NCBI GenBank assembly: GCA_951217055.1
Contig: OX578286.1
Span: forward strand, 8,534,033-8,598,032
DNA length: 64,000 bases
From: Gerris lacustris
Lineage: Eukaryota; Arthropoda; Insecta; Hemiptera; Gerridae
Direction of reading: 5' to 3'
The translations under genes and the position numbers were made by a program. This document shows positions 31,245 through 44,238 of the stretch, piece by piece; the stretch's first letter is position 1; each line of letters opens with the position of its first letter. The notes under the pieces are model-generated. The model saw only the letters and a list, made by a program, of their open reading frames with translations, had not been told where the DNA came from and made no database searches.

Positions 31245-31408
31245 TGCATAGACTACAGACGATAAACGACAAACATTTAAAAAAAAAAAAAAACACTAAT
31301 TAAATCTCTGGGTACCTTAAACGTGTAAAACCATCAAAAATATTAAAATCGAATTTTCACCCCAACACAATGCTTCCCCCCCATACTATATATGAGAAAG
31401 TAAAAATG

Positions 31409-32020
31409 TATTCCGATTTCGTTCTCTGTTAATTTAATGGTGATAGTAAAAAAATAAAATGTTACAAAATTTCAAGCCAAAATAAATTGACAATAGTGTA
31501 TTTTGGATGAACCTAATCGAATGAAACTTTACATAAATATTTTCTATTAATTTACTTTATTTTGAAAACGACTCTGTGTTGAGGAAAACAGGATGATGTT
31601 AGTTTTTCAATTTGAATTTATTTACAAAAGGTTAAAACTTGTTTAGTTATTCTGTTTGTCTCCTTTGCCCACTTTATTTATTTGTACAAGGGTCGACCCT
31701 CGAACAGACAGAAACCTACCATAAATTTAAGAAACACATAAAAAGAAGGAAATTTTATTTATGTTTATCACTTGAGTTTTTTAAAATGTAAATATGCAAA
31801 TAAGAAGAAAGATCATGATTTTTTGTTTTGTTTATTTCTTTTTTACGCGATCCAAAATAAAAATCTTACAAATCTTCAAAAGATGAATAAATAACCCTTT
31901 AAACAAAAAAAAACCTTTTTCTTTGTTATTTCTTAGCTTTCTTTTAAGCTGGAATAATTAGACCAGTTCTATAATTTGTCAAAAAAGGATTAAGTTTCTA
32001 AAACTACAACTAGTAATTTT
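31409..32020. other. AT-rich spacer
   Basis: No gene, RNA or shared repeat recognised. Confidence 0.5.
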
Positions 32021-32021
32021 T

Positions 32022-32620
32022 TACTTTCTCATATAAAGAGAAAGTATTGTGATAGCGCAAAAATTCGATTTTGAGATTTTGATGGATTTACACGTTTTGA
32101 GGTCCCCTGAGTCCAAAAAAGTGGTTTTTAAAAAATGTCTGTCTGTCTGTCGTCTGTGCAGACGCCTGGAGCCTAAACTACTGGGCCGATTTTGACGAAA
32201 TTTGGCATACAATGTTCAGAAAAATCATACCCCGAGGCGAAATCGAGAAATGAATTTTAGCTCCAAATTTGGGGGCGCTACCCCCCAAAAACTCTGAATT
32301 ATCCAGAAAAAAAATTATTTCTCGAAAACGGTTCCGACGATTTTGATTAAAAAGTCCTAAAAAGTAGTCCATTTGAATACAAATCCAACGATATAAGCCG
32401 TTTTCCCGGGAAAAATCTAGTTCCTGAGAGATTAGCTTAAAACGCGCATGGAGAGAGCCCGGGTTCGATTCCGCGCCGAGGAGAAGTCATTTTTATGATA
32501 AATTTTGATGAAATGTTCAATAATATTTAAATGTACATTTGAAAACTAATAAGTGGAAACACTGGGCTAAGTACTTATGAACTCATATATGAGAAAGTTT
32601 GTCTGAGTTGTCTCGGACCA
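32022..32620 (+). mobile_element. RepB copy 1, full length with both ends
   Basis: Starts TACTTTCTCATATAAAGAG and has TATATGAGAAAGT at 32586-32598, giving 13 bp sub-terminal inverted repeats. The right end is the hairpin GTCTGAG-TTGT-CTCGGAC (32601-32618). Inside: a (GTCT)n tract (about 32136-32156), the CCGATTTTGACGAAATTTGG core, and a tRNA-like half with a perfect pol III B box GGTTCGATTCC at 32462-32472. No coding capacity. It fits a Helentron-like or tRNA-bearing non-autonomous element. Confidence 0.7.
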
Positions 32621-33640
32621 ATATTTTTAATTATTAAATCTAATAATTAATCTTTCATCTTTTAATTAATCTACTGTTTCTTAAGCTTTCTTGTTACTTT
32701 TCAAACTGACTTAAGTAATAGTACATTACGCGTCTAGTGCTGAAAGTAGCATTTTGCATGCGAGTGTGGAGTTGGTAAATCCACACGAGCAAAGCAAAAT
32801 GTCGTTTTCCCACGAGTTGCGTACCGTAATTTATCTACGATTGTTGGATTTTAATAATAAATTCAGAAATAAATAATAATAAACTTCCTATAAGTAAATT
32901 CGAATTTCTCTTTTAATAAAGATGAAATTAATTCATTATGTAGTTGTATTTTGTGCCGAATTAATTATTGCAGGAGGAGTATTATTCTCCTCATTTTCGT
33001 CATTATGACATTAATCACTCATTGTTTTTCACTAAAAACTTGATATAAACAGTTACTTTAATCAAACAAACAGCAAATTAGTTTTGTTAAATGTAAACAA
33101 ACTCGCTAATCGTGCGTAAAGCTGAAGAATTCTTCTTTATTACCGCAATAGAACGGAAAAAAAGAAGAATTATGAAACGCGCATGCGCAATGAATACAAG
33201 TACGTAAAGAATCACTTTCTACGTATCTAAACAGAAATACAATGTTTATATTAGATCATTTCCCCCCCCCCCCCCCCCCCCCCCAATAACATCTGTTTTT
33301 ATAAGTACCTATGACAATGTGTAGAGGAGAGATTAAAATTAATATAAATGACATGTAATTTCTTAATAAAATATGTAAATAACTTTTTTTTATCTTGATA
33401 AATAACCGCAAGTACTACATATTCAAATGGTCTTTTTCCCGTGGTCAACCCAGTACTTAATACACTTCAAAAATATAAATGATAAGCCTACTAAAATTAG
33501 AAGCCTACTTTATTAGACCTATCACAGCCTTAAAAAAAACACAAATTAATTTTGAAAACATAAGAAAAAAAAGTTTATTAATAATTACAAACATTATTTA
33601 CAAGGCGTCACTTCTAAAGTTTTACATCTACCACGGTGTT
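32621..33640. other. AT-rich spacer with a poly-C run
   Basis: No gene recognised. A run of about 26 C lies near 33259-33284. Confidence 0.5.
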
Positions 33641-33645
33641 TTGGC

Positions 33646-34081
<436 letters not shown>

Positions 34082-34180
34082 ATATAACACACGACAAATA
34101 TTTAACAAAAAAAGGGTCAGGTCAAAAAATCTTTAACGAAAGGAAATAAGAAAAGTTAATATGAATGAATAAGGCTTTTT

Positions 34181-34845
34181 AGGGTCCGTAGGCAAAACCA
34201 AGGACCCTTATATTTTCCTGCGTGTGTCTGTATGTCCGTCCGACAGTCACCTACTCTCACGGCTACACCATTCGTCCGGTATCTTTGAAATTTTGCATAT
34301 ACATATGTGTATAGTACTTACCCATACATTTTAAAAATATAGTGACTTAAAAAAAAATATTTTTAAAAAAAATTGGATGATAAAAGTTAAGGGTTAAAAA
34401 ATAATTCTTTTTTTTGGAAACCTTTTTTTTGTGGGGTATCATATGAAAGAGTACGTCAAGATAATAACAAAAATATATAATTTTTGTAATAAGCTTTGAC
34501 AGGACGAGAGTAAGCGAGTTTGAAGTTGGTGTGAAAAGTGTCCCCCTCCCTCTATCTCACTTATAAAAAGTGCATAAAATCTGAAAAAATTTCTGATCAT
34601 CCTTCGACCAAAAGTAAAGATACTTTTTTGTTATAATTATGCTCTTTTCGATGTATTTATATGTTTATAGTCCGGTTCACTGGCAAAAATACTTTATCAG
34701 AAGTTTTTCTATGTGTTTTGAGATTATCAGACTCATAGGATAGTTCAAAGTAAGCTTTTAAGCATTTTAGAAATACCATCAATAGGGTACTACTTAAACT
34801 ATACAGTGTGGCCTACGGACCCTCGCTGTGTGCTGACTAGCACAA
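34181..34845 (+). mobile_element. RepC copy 1 (Helentron-like, non-autonomous)
   Basis: Starts AGGGTCCGTAGGCAAAACC; near the right end is the inverse GCCTACGGACCCT, followed by the hairpin TGTGCT-GACT-AGCACA (34829-34844). Just inside the left end is a second fold, AGGGTCC..GGACCCT. A GTCTGTATGTCCGTCCG block lies near 34226-34242, followed by the CGTCCGGTATCTTTGAAATT core. A second full copy lies inverted at 44412-45124. Confidence 0.7.
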
Positions 34846-34966
34846 ACTTAACCTGTTTATTGTTTTATTAAACTGGAACAAAGGTGCTACAACTTTTACT
34901 TAAAAATGTTTTTCTGAATTTTTCTAGTTATAGCGGTTTGATCCACTTGAAATAGGACACCCTACA

Positions 34967-35458
<492 letters not shown>

Positions 35459-35769
35459 AACATAGTTATAAAATAAATCTGTAACATTTTTGATGTAAAT
35501 ATGCCAGGAAATCTGTACAAGAAATGTCGTTTTATGATAATTCTAAAATAACTTTTGTGTCCTTTAATTTCTTTGTGGTTTTGTTTAACTAAAAAAACCT
35601 TTTCTTAGTTGCTATTAAACTTTTTAGATTTGTATAAATTAGACAAAAGGATAATCAATATTTAATTTAATCAAAAGTTGTTTAACCCTAGAACGCTAAC
35701 CATACTTTTTAACCTTTTATGACTAACCTTGAGTCATATTGACTCCCTAATCTGTTATACCCAGATTTA

Positions 35770-36931
35770 TCTATATATATAAAATTAAAGTTTTGTCTGT
35801 ACATTGGTCAGAATTGAAAATTTTTTGGATACTTCTTCATTTTATACATTCTGAAAACCGAATCCGGCTTGACTTTTTTCGTGTATGTGTGGATGTATGT
35901 ATGTCTGTCGCCTCTGTCAAACTTTATAGAGATGAGAGCAAACATGTTGCGCAATTCGTAGGCTTGGTTTCATCGAAAAATATTAAGTAGAACCAAAGTT
36001 ATTAACAATTTTATAAAATAAAATGTATAAAAAACAAAACAAAAAATTGTTTGACCCACCGTAAACAAACCCCACAACTCGCTATTCAAAACGTTCTAGA
36101 CCACCTAGAGACTCGCGGTTTTTTGCGTTTGGTCGAAAATTGGCCCAACCCGACTGGAAAAATCCGAAAAGTTAAAAAAATATATTTTTACCCCCCTTAA
36201 AAAATTAAAGATGGCGAACGCACTTTAAAGTTTCTTTGGAGGCTTATTGTGGCTAATCGGTAAGTCGTATCGACAAGCTGATTGCGCCAGCTGTAACTGA
36301 TTTTAAAAGATCTACAACTTTGGTCGTATGACTTTTTGTCGTAACTCCATCGGTTCTACCATAAATCAGCTAAAATTGATTTTTTAAAAAAGATATTTGA
36401 CTTTGAGGGCTTATGGCGTCCGCAATTGTTGACCGATTTAATTTCTGATTAGGGCGCTTACATCTCACACTAATGCTCTTTAAATCGAGTATTTATTATT
36501 TTATTAATTTTTCCCAGAACTAGAATTATTAAATATTTACTGGTGCAACAGCCATAGTGAGAGAAGAGGCCGGTATAATTAAATTAATGCGCCATCATGG
36601 TTGATGATTGTTCAATGACTTCCCAGTCTAATTGGTTTTGTCTACGTTTATTTTCTTGTTTATTATATTTATTTTGCATTGTTTTTTTTATTGCTATATT
36701 ACTTAGTTTCCATTGGCTATTTTTTAAATGTACAGATAGACTCCAAACTATGATTTGGAGAGTATTATATTCTTAGTAACGGAATTAATGATGTGTAATA
36801 TAGTCCTAATTTTATTCAGGAAGGCTTTGGAAACCAAAACTATTTAGGAATTTAATTTAATTGCTAGGCCTTCATGATTATAGGAAACATAGCCACTAAT
36901 ACCTAGCATGAGCGAGAGGGGTGAAAGCTAG
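35770..36931 (+). mobile_element. Candidate non-autonomous Helitron
   Basis: The 5' end reads A|TCTATATATATAAAA and the 3' end GTGAAAGCTAG|T, giving 5'-TC, 3'-CTAG and an A^T target as in canonical Helitrons. A short GTATGTATGTCTGTCG block near 35894 recalls the other families. A GC-rich 3' hairpin is not clear; CTAGC/GCTAG pair loosely around the last 30 bases. No Rep/helicase frame. Confidence 0.5.
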
Positions 36932-37169
36932 TTAAATATAAAGGCCTAATATGAATAATATTTTTTGAACATGTTTTGGTGCTAGTTGTTGGGACACTTG
37001 TGAGCTACTTCATTATAATTATGACTAGAAAGGTTAATAAAAAAATAACACAACAATATTGTCAACCACACAACCACAATTTTAAATCATTAAAGTAATC
37101 GAGTTGTGTCCCGACGACTCACCTTGAAATGATTTGTTATTGCCAAACTAAGGCAACCACATTTATTCC

Positions 37170-37665
37170 AATAAAAATAAATATTTGTTTAAATTTGTTG
37201 GTCTTTAAATAGATACCCTAACTAATGAATGTTTGTTTTGATTTGTTGGTCTTTAAATAGATATATAATAACTTAAAACTAATAAATGTTTGTTTTGATT
37301 TGTTGGTATTTAAAGTGATTTAATAACTTATCTATAACAACTATTAAATGTTTGTATGATTTGTTGGCCTTTAAATAGATATATAATAACATCTATAATA
37401 ACTAATAAGTGTTTGTTTTGATTTGTTGGTCTTTAAAGAGATTTATTAACTTATCTATAACAACTAATAAATGTTTGTTTTGATTGGTTGGTCTTTAAAG
37501 AGATTTAATAACTTATCAATAATAACTAATAAATGTTTGTTTTGATTTGTTGGTCTTTAAAGAGATTTAATAACTTATCTATAACAACTAATAAATGTTT
37601 GTTTTGATTTGTTGGTCTTTAAAGAGATTTAATAACTTATCTATAAAAAGTAATAAATGTTTATA
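37170..37665. repeat. About 62 bp tandem repeat, 8 copies
   Basis: TTTGTTGGTCTTTAAA recurs at about 37193, 37241, 37299, 37360, 37422, 37485, 37547 and 37609. The later units settle at 62-63 bases and are nearly identical; the first units are shorter and diverged. Confidence 0.85.
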
Positions 37666-37756
37666 AGTAAAAAGAAACAGTCTCTCCACAGAAGTTAGAG
37701 TTTTTACTTATTTAGATGACCTCAATCTACTCTTACTTCTCCCCCTAGTACTTAGT

Positions 37757-37890
37757 CCCCTTAAAAAAAGTGTGATATTCCTTTGTCCCAAAGTACATTG
37801 GACTAAACAACCCTTTGTCCTAATATTTTATCAAGTCATAGTGATTTATATTCTAAAACAACATAGAGGAGTAACAATCTAAAGAAGTAA
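37757..37890. mobile_element. MITE related to 16104-16262
   Basis: Shares CCTTTGTCC.AAAGTACATTGG, ..CTAAACAACCCTTTGTC and the end GAGTAACAATCTAAAGAAGT. The left terminus is replaced by unrelated sequence, so it is a partial copy. Confidence 0.55.
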
Positions 37891-38101
37891 CATAATTAAT
37901 TGCATAGCCAAAACAATATTAACATTTTAAAAATACCTTATTTGAAATATTTGTTGTTGAATTGCAGCTACTCACCTGAAATAGAAAATAAAAAGAAACA
38001 ATATTAATAACAGTAAAATGAAGTTTAAACATGAAAATTTATGTTAATTTACATTTATGTATGAATACATATGTATTTATATAGCAAATAAATGTATGTT
38101 A

Positions 38102-39230
38102 GGTGGGTCGATCAAACACAAAATGTTTATTTTTCGATTATGTTATTTTCAAGAGTATAATTATAACATTTTTAGGTAGAAGTCCCTCTCATTCAGAGAG
38201 CGTTTCTCCCACTGTTTATTTGTTTTTGTTTTTTTTCATCCCGTTCTCTTTAAATGAACGAGGGCGTAAATTCAGTGAGGCTAAGCCATGAGCTATAATC
38301 ACTGGAACTGTGATTTAGAAGTAACAATCACGTATTTGGCTTAACTATAAATAACAGTGATTGTCATTTTAGTCTCTCTGTGAATAAGAACCGAGGTGGT
38401 TCCTCGGTGAATTATCTTTAACTTTCATTTTTAAATCACCGGTGACTAAGATCCTAATTCACAGTGCTCTGACCTTCATATGGAAAGTTTTAGGTTTTAT
38501 ATGCCATGTTTTCTTTATTGTTATTTTATAGTCCTCGGTCCTTGTCCACATCCCTTGCCTCTCATTATAGTTTTTACTACGTTTTTATTAGCTTGCTTTC
38601 TTGTTTGTTTGTTTGTTTGTCCAGTACAAATCTTGCAATCGATTTTTAACTAACTTCCCGAGTAGCTAGGCATTTGAAACTTATAGAATAGCTCAGAACA
38701 CGATGACAACGCATTATTTTAATACTTTTAGCCATCTTTCAGCAAAATTTAATTCGTTTTCAGCAAATTTTGCTGTATAGAAAGTTAGTTCGGAAAAAAT
38801 CCGCAAGAATTTTATTTGTTTTGACATATCCCATATTTACAATCTACATTTTAACGGGTTTCAAATTTATGATTTATGACAGAAAATTTAAAAACGTAGT
38901 ATATAAAAAGTTCTTTTTATCTTGTAGTTTTAAGTTATACTTTTACTTAAAGAATGTAAAAATAAGAAAAAAAAAAAAAAAAAAAAAAAAATAGAAGGGA
39001 TGGTTAGTTATTATTAGGAGCTGTTATATTTTTATTATTTGAAATAAATACAAATATTTGAAGCCAGTTATAAATGCAAGCATTAATAAGTAATGCATCG
39101 ATGTACGAAATCACCGGTGAAAAAATAAAGTTTTAGATAAAGGTAGAAAATCACCCGTGATTTTCACTGTGATTGAGAAATAATTATCACCGTTTTCACT
39201 ATTACTAATAAATCACTGATCCGATCAACC
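38102..39230. mobile_element. TA-flanked element containing RepJ copy 2
   Basis: GGTGGGTCGATCA (left) and the inverse of GGTTGATCGGATCA (right) form imperfect ends, each flanked by TA. TCACCGGTGA-type motifs occur near 38439 and 39110, as sub-terminal repeats would. RepJ copy 2 sits inside. A poly-A run lies near 38968. No transposase frame seen. Confidence 0.45.
38571..38924 (+). mobile_element. RepJ copy 2, short
   Basis: Starts TTTTTACTACGTTTTTATT, has (GTTT)n, and ends TAAAAACGTAGT then ATAAAAA-GTTC-TTTTTAT hairpin. It has an internal deletion relative to copies 1 and 3 but keeps both inverted ends and the hairpin. Confidence 0.65.
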
Positions 39231-39831
39231 TAGTGACGAGGCTTGTGTGCGCCGGGGGGGGGGGTGGTTTCAAATGGCGAAATTCATCGTTGACTTCAGT
39301 GTCAGATCATGAAAGATCCATGAAAAGGCTCTCATGGACATAATCACAATTTGGTGCAACGAATGTCGGTAGCAATGTCGTGAATCCGCTATAAATATAC
39401 ATTTTATATTTTAATAATATTTTTTTAAATTTTTAGCCCTTATATATAGTCTCTATTTCTTTGCTTTATATACTACAATATATAATATATATTCAAGACT
39501 ATCCTTTCTTCAAAAAAATTAAAAAAAGTTACACTTACCCCTAAAATTCCAAAAAAGAAAAGAAAAAAAATACTGCCCTTAATATCAAATTACAAAATCT
39601 ACAGAGCACTTACCAACAAGAACCCACAAAGGAAAACCTTAACTGCCCCTAGAAAATAACACTTTCTATTGGAAGGACCCATGTCCGCCCAACCTAATTG
39701 AGGTTTTCTGCGGAATCCCTAAATTTACTAAACAAATGCCGGGTTAGTCCCCTCTTAACCCAATCTACAGACTACCTACCGTTTAGACACCTGCAAACAA
39801 ACCACAGCAGAACATTTCCCATTTTAAAGAA

Positions 39832-39878
<47 letters not shown>

Positions 39879-39881
<3 letters not shown>

Positions 39882-40631
39882 TAGAGTCTCGCTAATCCGG
39901 GTTTGACGGGACCGGACCCAGTCCGGATTAAACGGAATCAGTTTTAAAATGTCTGTAAAAAAGTTTTAGTTGGGTAAAACTATTAAAATCGATGTTTTAA
40001 TCGTAAAAATTACTTCTATTAGTCTCCAAATCATGCTTGTACAACGTAGGTCCACTATTTAAGTTAAGAGCTGTTCTGTCTCCAGTCCAAATATCAAATG
40101 AATTAAAATGAAATGACAATCTATTACGCAGGTGGCAGGTATAGAAGGGACTTCCTGAGAAGAACTTCCTGTGTGCCGATATGAAATTCGAGGAACGATA
40201 ATCATTTCACAAAAAGTTGAGACATTAGACATTGGCGGCTTGGCGAAATTTCTTGGAACTGCGTTGAGCCGCCGCTATATGTTTCAAAACCCTCTCCCCA
40301 TCTCAGTCACATAAAATTGTATTTATTGGAATACACTACCTTTATATTTTCCGCCCCTTACATTTCTATGGAACCGAAACATATTTATTGATGTTCTTAC
40401 TTATTCCTAATTATTCTAAATCTGTTCATTTTTAACAAAAATACCGGGTATTCCTCGCGTTAGAACGTTGGAATATACACCTGTAAACTATACTAGGAAC
40501 AATTTTATACATTTTTAATAGACAATAAAAGTAGAAACTCCAATTATCTTAATTATTAATAAATCTCAACAGGTTCTGGTTCCAATTTGTACCTAGTTTT
40601 TGGCCCGTCCGGATTAAACGGATGTCCGGAC
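39879..40631. mobile_element. Pogo/Tigger-like DNA element remnant
   Basis: The left end CAGTAGAGTCTCGCTAATCC is the form of terminus known from pogo/Tigger elements. TCCGGATTAAACGGA occurs just inside both ends (about 39930 and 40608), as sub-terminal repeats. The extreme right end is altered. Both ends border (TA)n tracts. No transposase frame remains. Confidence 0.5.
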
Positions 40632-40637
<6 letters not shown>

Positions 40638-40691
<54 letters not shown>

Positions 40692-40700
40692 TTATTTATT
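40638..40700. repeat. (AT)n tract grading into TTTA repeats
   Basis: TA dinucleotides followed by (TTTA)n at the edge of the pogo-like element. Confidence 0.9.
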
Positions 40701-40779
40701 TATATTATCCACTATGCTCCTACTGGAAATTTAAATTGGCTAAAAAGGTAAGGTGTTAAATTAAAGATCTTTTTCTTCC

Positions 40780-41110
40780 GAGCTTACCAAAGGTAACGGA
40801 AGCTTTGTGATCGTTCTGAAGAACGAAAATATTGTGTCTCATTGGTAAGAATTAGTTTAGTAAATTCCAAGACATAAATCAGTTTCATACATCAGGGAAC
40901 ATTTTTTATTCCTTGTCTGTTGGTATGTCGGTTTATTGTCTGTCGCTCAATTTTTACGAACCAACATATCTTAATGACTACTGATCTGATTTTAATAAAA
41001 TTGTATGGTAGGTCATAATTAGCACATTGTTGGTCCCATATAAGTTTCAACCTTCTGCGCCTATTTGATCTATCATCACCTCACAGAATTTTTGCGAACT
41101 TTAACAAATT
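40780..41110 (+). mobile_element. RepD copy, 3' truncated
   Basis: Starts with CTTCCGAGCTTACCAAAGG and keeps the TGTCGCTCAATTTTTACGAA and TTGTTGGTCCCATATAAG blocks; the right end is missing. Confidence 0.55.
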
Positions 41111-41631
41111 TTTGTCTTTTAAATTTCAAAGAATTGATTAAATGTCATGGGTTAAAGGTTATACTTTTTATTAATACATTTTGATTATATTTTATTTTTT
41201 CACTATAAGCACATTTTTTTCTTATACGTGTACTTTACTTACTTCTTCAACCATTTGTTTATCTTTTCCACATGTACACAAACATGCATTTATTTACACC
41301 ATATTTAAGTTATTTGTTCGTTTTATTATTATTGTTGTTAATTGTTACATAGGCATGGAAGGGGAGGATAGTTTAAGTTTTTAATTGTTTTTTTGTTTTT
41401 TTTAAAATAAAATTCAATCATTTTCAATGACAAATTACCCAGGAGGTAATAAGTTTAACTGAAGTTGATAAGTTTTTAAATTTGACATGGAATTGTTTAT
41501 TGGTTTTTAATCAGTAACCGCATGAGGTAAAAAAAATGTAATATTGTTATAAATGTAAGTAATAACCTTGTTTAGCTGTATGATAGAATAGTAAATACCT
41601 TGTATTCAATTGTGGTATAGACTTGAAGATG

Positions 41632-41664
41632 ACCTAAGAGAAGGGCGAAATATAGCCAGCATGG
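41632..41664 (+). other. Hammerhead-like motif (copy 2)
   Basis: CTTGAAGATGACC is followed by AAGGGCGAAATATAGCCAGC, sharing its last 17 bases with the motif at 505-548. The core has a T insertion (CTTGAAGA), so it is degraded. It directly precedes a 10 bp phrase, AGCACCCCCC, that is loosely mirrored at 42758-42784, beyond RepA copy 4. Confidence 0.3.
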
Positions 41665-41706
41665 GTGCTTTTTTACTTCAGCACCCCCCTATATCCCTTT
41701 GTGTTA

Positions 41707-41754
41707 ATTGAAGCGAGCGTAGCGAGCTTCCTACATTCAATGAAATATGCTCCG

Positions 41755-41786
<32 letters not shown>

Positions 41787-42486
41787 AGTAACGTTCACGC
41801 GTGGGACGATAACTTGAGTAAAAGTTGACCGATTTAGTTGAAATCTGGTATACATGTTCCTCTTACTAATACTCAGGCTAAGTTCGTTGGACAGCGTGAT
41901 CCGTCCAAGAGTTCGCGCGCAACGCTCGCGTAAACGAGAGGTACAACAATTAAATTGGAATTTCAGGACGGGAAAAGATTCTATCATCATCTATTCGATG
42001 AGACGAACATTTTTTTCAAATAACATTTTTTACTAAAACCAACAGCGACACCGCTATGACTTAATAAAGATCGCTAAAACTATTAAAGCGGACCTAAACG
42101 TTTATAATAGAGAAAACAACCTTTTTACCGATATCTTACGTTCTAACGAAACGATTTTAATAAAACTTCATATACATCATGTAATGCACAATTGAAACAG
42201 GTATGCAAAATTTCAACTTGATATAAGCAAAATTCTTTGCGTATAGTAACGAGATACATTTATAATAATTGTTTAAAAGCTACCGCGGGTGGTGAAGATT
42301 GTTATAGTGGTATAGTGTATAGGTTTGTTTAGGAAGTAAAGCTTTATACCGAGTACCCCCACTCTTCCCCACACTACCCTCTTCCACTTATCTTCAACTA
42401 TGACATTCATCATGATTAATAAATTTCAATATTCAGTATTTCATTGCAATACGCTCGCTTCAATGATAGAGCCACGCGATGCCTAG
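41707..42486 (+). mobile_element. RepA copy 4
   Basis: Complete RepA with a short (TCTG)n tract (about 41756-41787), ends as in the other copies, CTAG followed by T. It is very similar to copy 2 (8993), including the phrases GCTACCGCGGGTGG and GTATAGTGTATAGG. Confidence 0.75.
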
Positions 42487-42489
42487 TAA

Positions 42490-42665
42490 TTATTTAGACA
42501 AAGGATCATATAAAGAGTAGCATTTACTCCTTAGTCTAAATTACTATTAAGACAAAGGAATGTTTATTTTAATGTACCTTGGGACAAAGGAATATCACAC
42601 TTGTGTGTATAATTGTGATCATATCCCTTAGTCTAATCAACTATTAAGATAAAGGAATATTAAAT
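42490..42665. mobile_element. Decayed relative of the 16104 MITE
   Basis: Contains ATTTAGACAAAGGATC, TACTCCTTAGTCTAAATTA, AAGACAAAGGAATG and GTACCTTGGGACAAAGG, the inverse of the MITE core. Ends are not clear. Confidence 0.4.
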
Positions 42666-42888
42666 ATAAAACTGCCCCCAGGAGTCTCAATGTCTTGGGG
42701 AGACAAACACACAAACCTTTGAGACTTTTGTAGGGCAGTCTATTGTTAAGAACTAAGGGGGGTGCTAAAGTAAAAAAGTGCCCCAGCATGTATTGACGCA
42801 GATAGTAATTTATTATCCCTGTTTGACCTATTTTTAAACCTCAATTTGTTAAATTAAATAAAAAGGGAACACTGTTGTCAAAATTATT

Positions 42889-43115
42889 TATACCTATATC
42901 TTCAAAAGTACCTATTCATCTGATTTTTTTTATGAAATTTGGATGGTTTGGTCTTTTTAATTCGTGTAAAAAATTCAAAGAATTTTGACAGTTTTAAAAA
43001 ATTCGGGGGGAAAAATTAAATAAATTTGACACTATTGGTTGTAAAAGCATAAAATCATTAAAGTATACGGAATAGTACGCGAGGAAGCTATGTGCCACAC
43101 TAATTGACAGACTAT
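42889..43115 (+). mobile_element. RepD fragment
   Basis: Has TATATCTTCAAAAGTACC, ATCTGATTTTTTTTATGAA, and the terminal block GAGGAAGCTATGTGCCACAC followed by TAATTGACAG. Confidence 0.55.
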
Positions 43116-43162
43116 ATTTTATTTATTTTTCTCACTCATTGACGTAAAAAAAAAATTAGAGA

Positions 43163-43460
43163 AATTAATATTTTAGCACGAATATTCGATTTTGATGGGT
43201 TTAATGGTTTAATAAGTCCTCTCTAAGTACATCATTTAGGTTTGATTTATAACACTTGATAAATTTATTATTTTATAACATATATATAATTATTAAGAGT
43301 TCGATTTCACGGCGGGGGGGGATTATTTTTATGGTAAATTTTAATAAAATGTTAAAAAATAATTAACCTTTGAAAAGCCATAACAACTAACTATGGAAAG
43401 CAACCACTAAGCAATTATGCACTCGTATATATGAGAAAGTTAACTTCGTGTTGGATAGGA
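43163..43460 (+). mobile_element. RepB fragment with internal deletions
   Basis: Contains ATTCGATTTTGATGGGTTTA, the B-box-like GAGTTCGATTTCACGGC, ATGGTAAATTTTAATAAAATG and the end TATATATGAGAAAGTTAAC. The (GTCT)n and core part is deleted. Confidence 0.5.
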
Positions 43461-44238
43461 CAGAATATATTTTTTTTGTTTAATGAAATTAAAATTATAT
43501 GAATTTATTTTTTTTAAATTTAACTTAACTCTATTCCTAGTTAACATATTAATAGTAACTTAAAAATATAGTAATTATAAAAATGAATTGGACCACTTTA
43601 ATTATTCATTTGTTATTCTTATCTTTTTTTAATATAATATTACAATAAAAATGTAATAAGTAATACATTTTTAATGTATTTCAGATGACAATAGAAGGTA
43701 TTAATATTTTCAAAGCGTGTTTTTGTTGGAAACAAAATTATAATTATTTATGTATATTTATTATATTTTATGTATAATTTATAAATTTTAAATTATTTTA
43801 TTTTTATCCACATTTATTTTGCTAATATCTTTACCTCATAAGGATTCATTTATTTTAATAATGTTTTATATTTTACTCAATAATCTTTCTTTAATTTCCA
43901 TTTGTTTGTCATTTGAAGACTTACGTGTTTGAAATGCAGTGTGAAATTTAGTCGAAACTCACAGAATGTTATTGAAATGTTTTCAGCACGGGTGCCGAGA
44001 GGAGACTGAATTTCAGCTTGAGCTTTTGAAACTTCCAACACAACCTCCCCTGTTTCCCCCTCCCCTCCCTTTTCTTCCCCTATATAGGAGGGAGTTGTAT
44101 CGCCCCCACACAGTCCTTACCCCCCTCTGTTTTAGAAAACGGTAGCTCTTTACTTAATGTATTGTTGCATGCTGCATGCTGCAGGAAGTAAGGGGGGTAA
44201 CCAGACTACAGACGTCAGTCAGACATTTTTTGAAAAAC
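43461..44238. other. AT-rich spacer
   Basis: No gene recognised. A C-rich patch (44040-44135) includes CCCCTCCCCTCCC. A short GACGTCAGTCAGACATTTTTT near 44209 resembles the RepB microsatellite part. Confidence 0.45.

Larger units (their letters stand above)
18080..31408 (-). mobile_element. RepB copy whose internal GACA tract expanded into a satellite
   Basis: The left remnant 18080-18160 has GCCAAATTTCATTGTAGTTGG, TCTAATACTTTAGGC and CAGACGACAGAC. In RepB this is exactly the part just before the GACA-rich tract (compare 61930-62005). The right remnant 31245-31408 (GACAAACATTT, CTTAAACGTGTAAAACCATC, AAAATCGAATTTTC, TATATGAGAAAGTAAAA) is what follows that tract in RepB (compare 62008-62131). 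Everything between is the 139 bp satellite, split by an LTR retrotransposon. The RepB left end is lost or too diverged to see. Confidence 0.6.
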
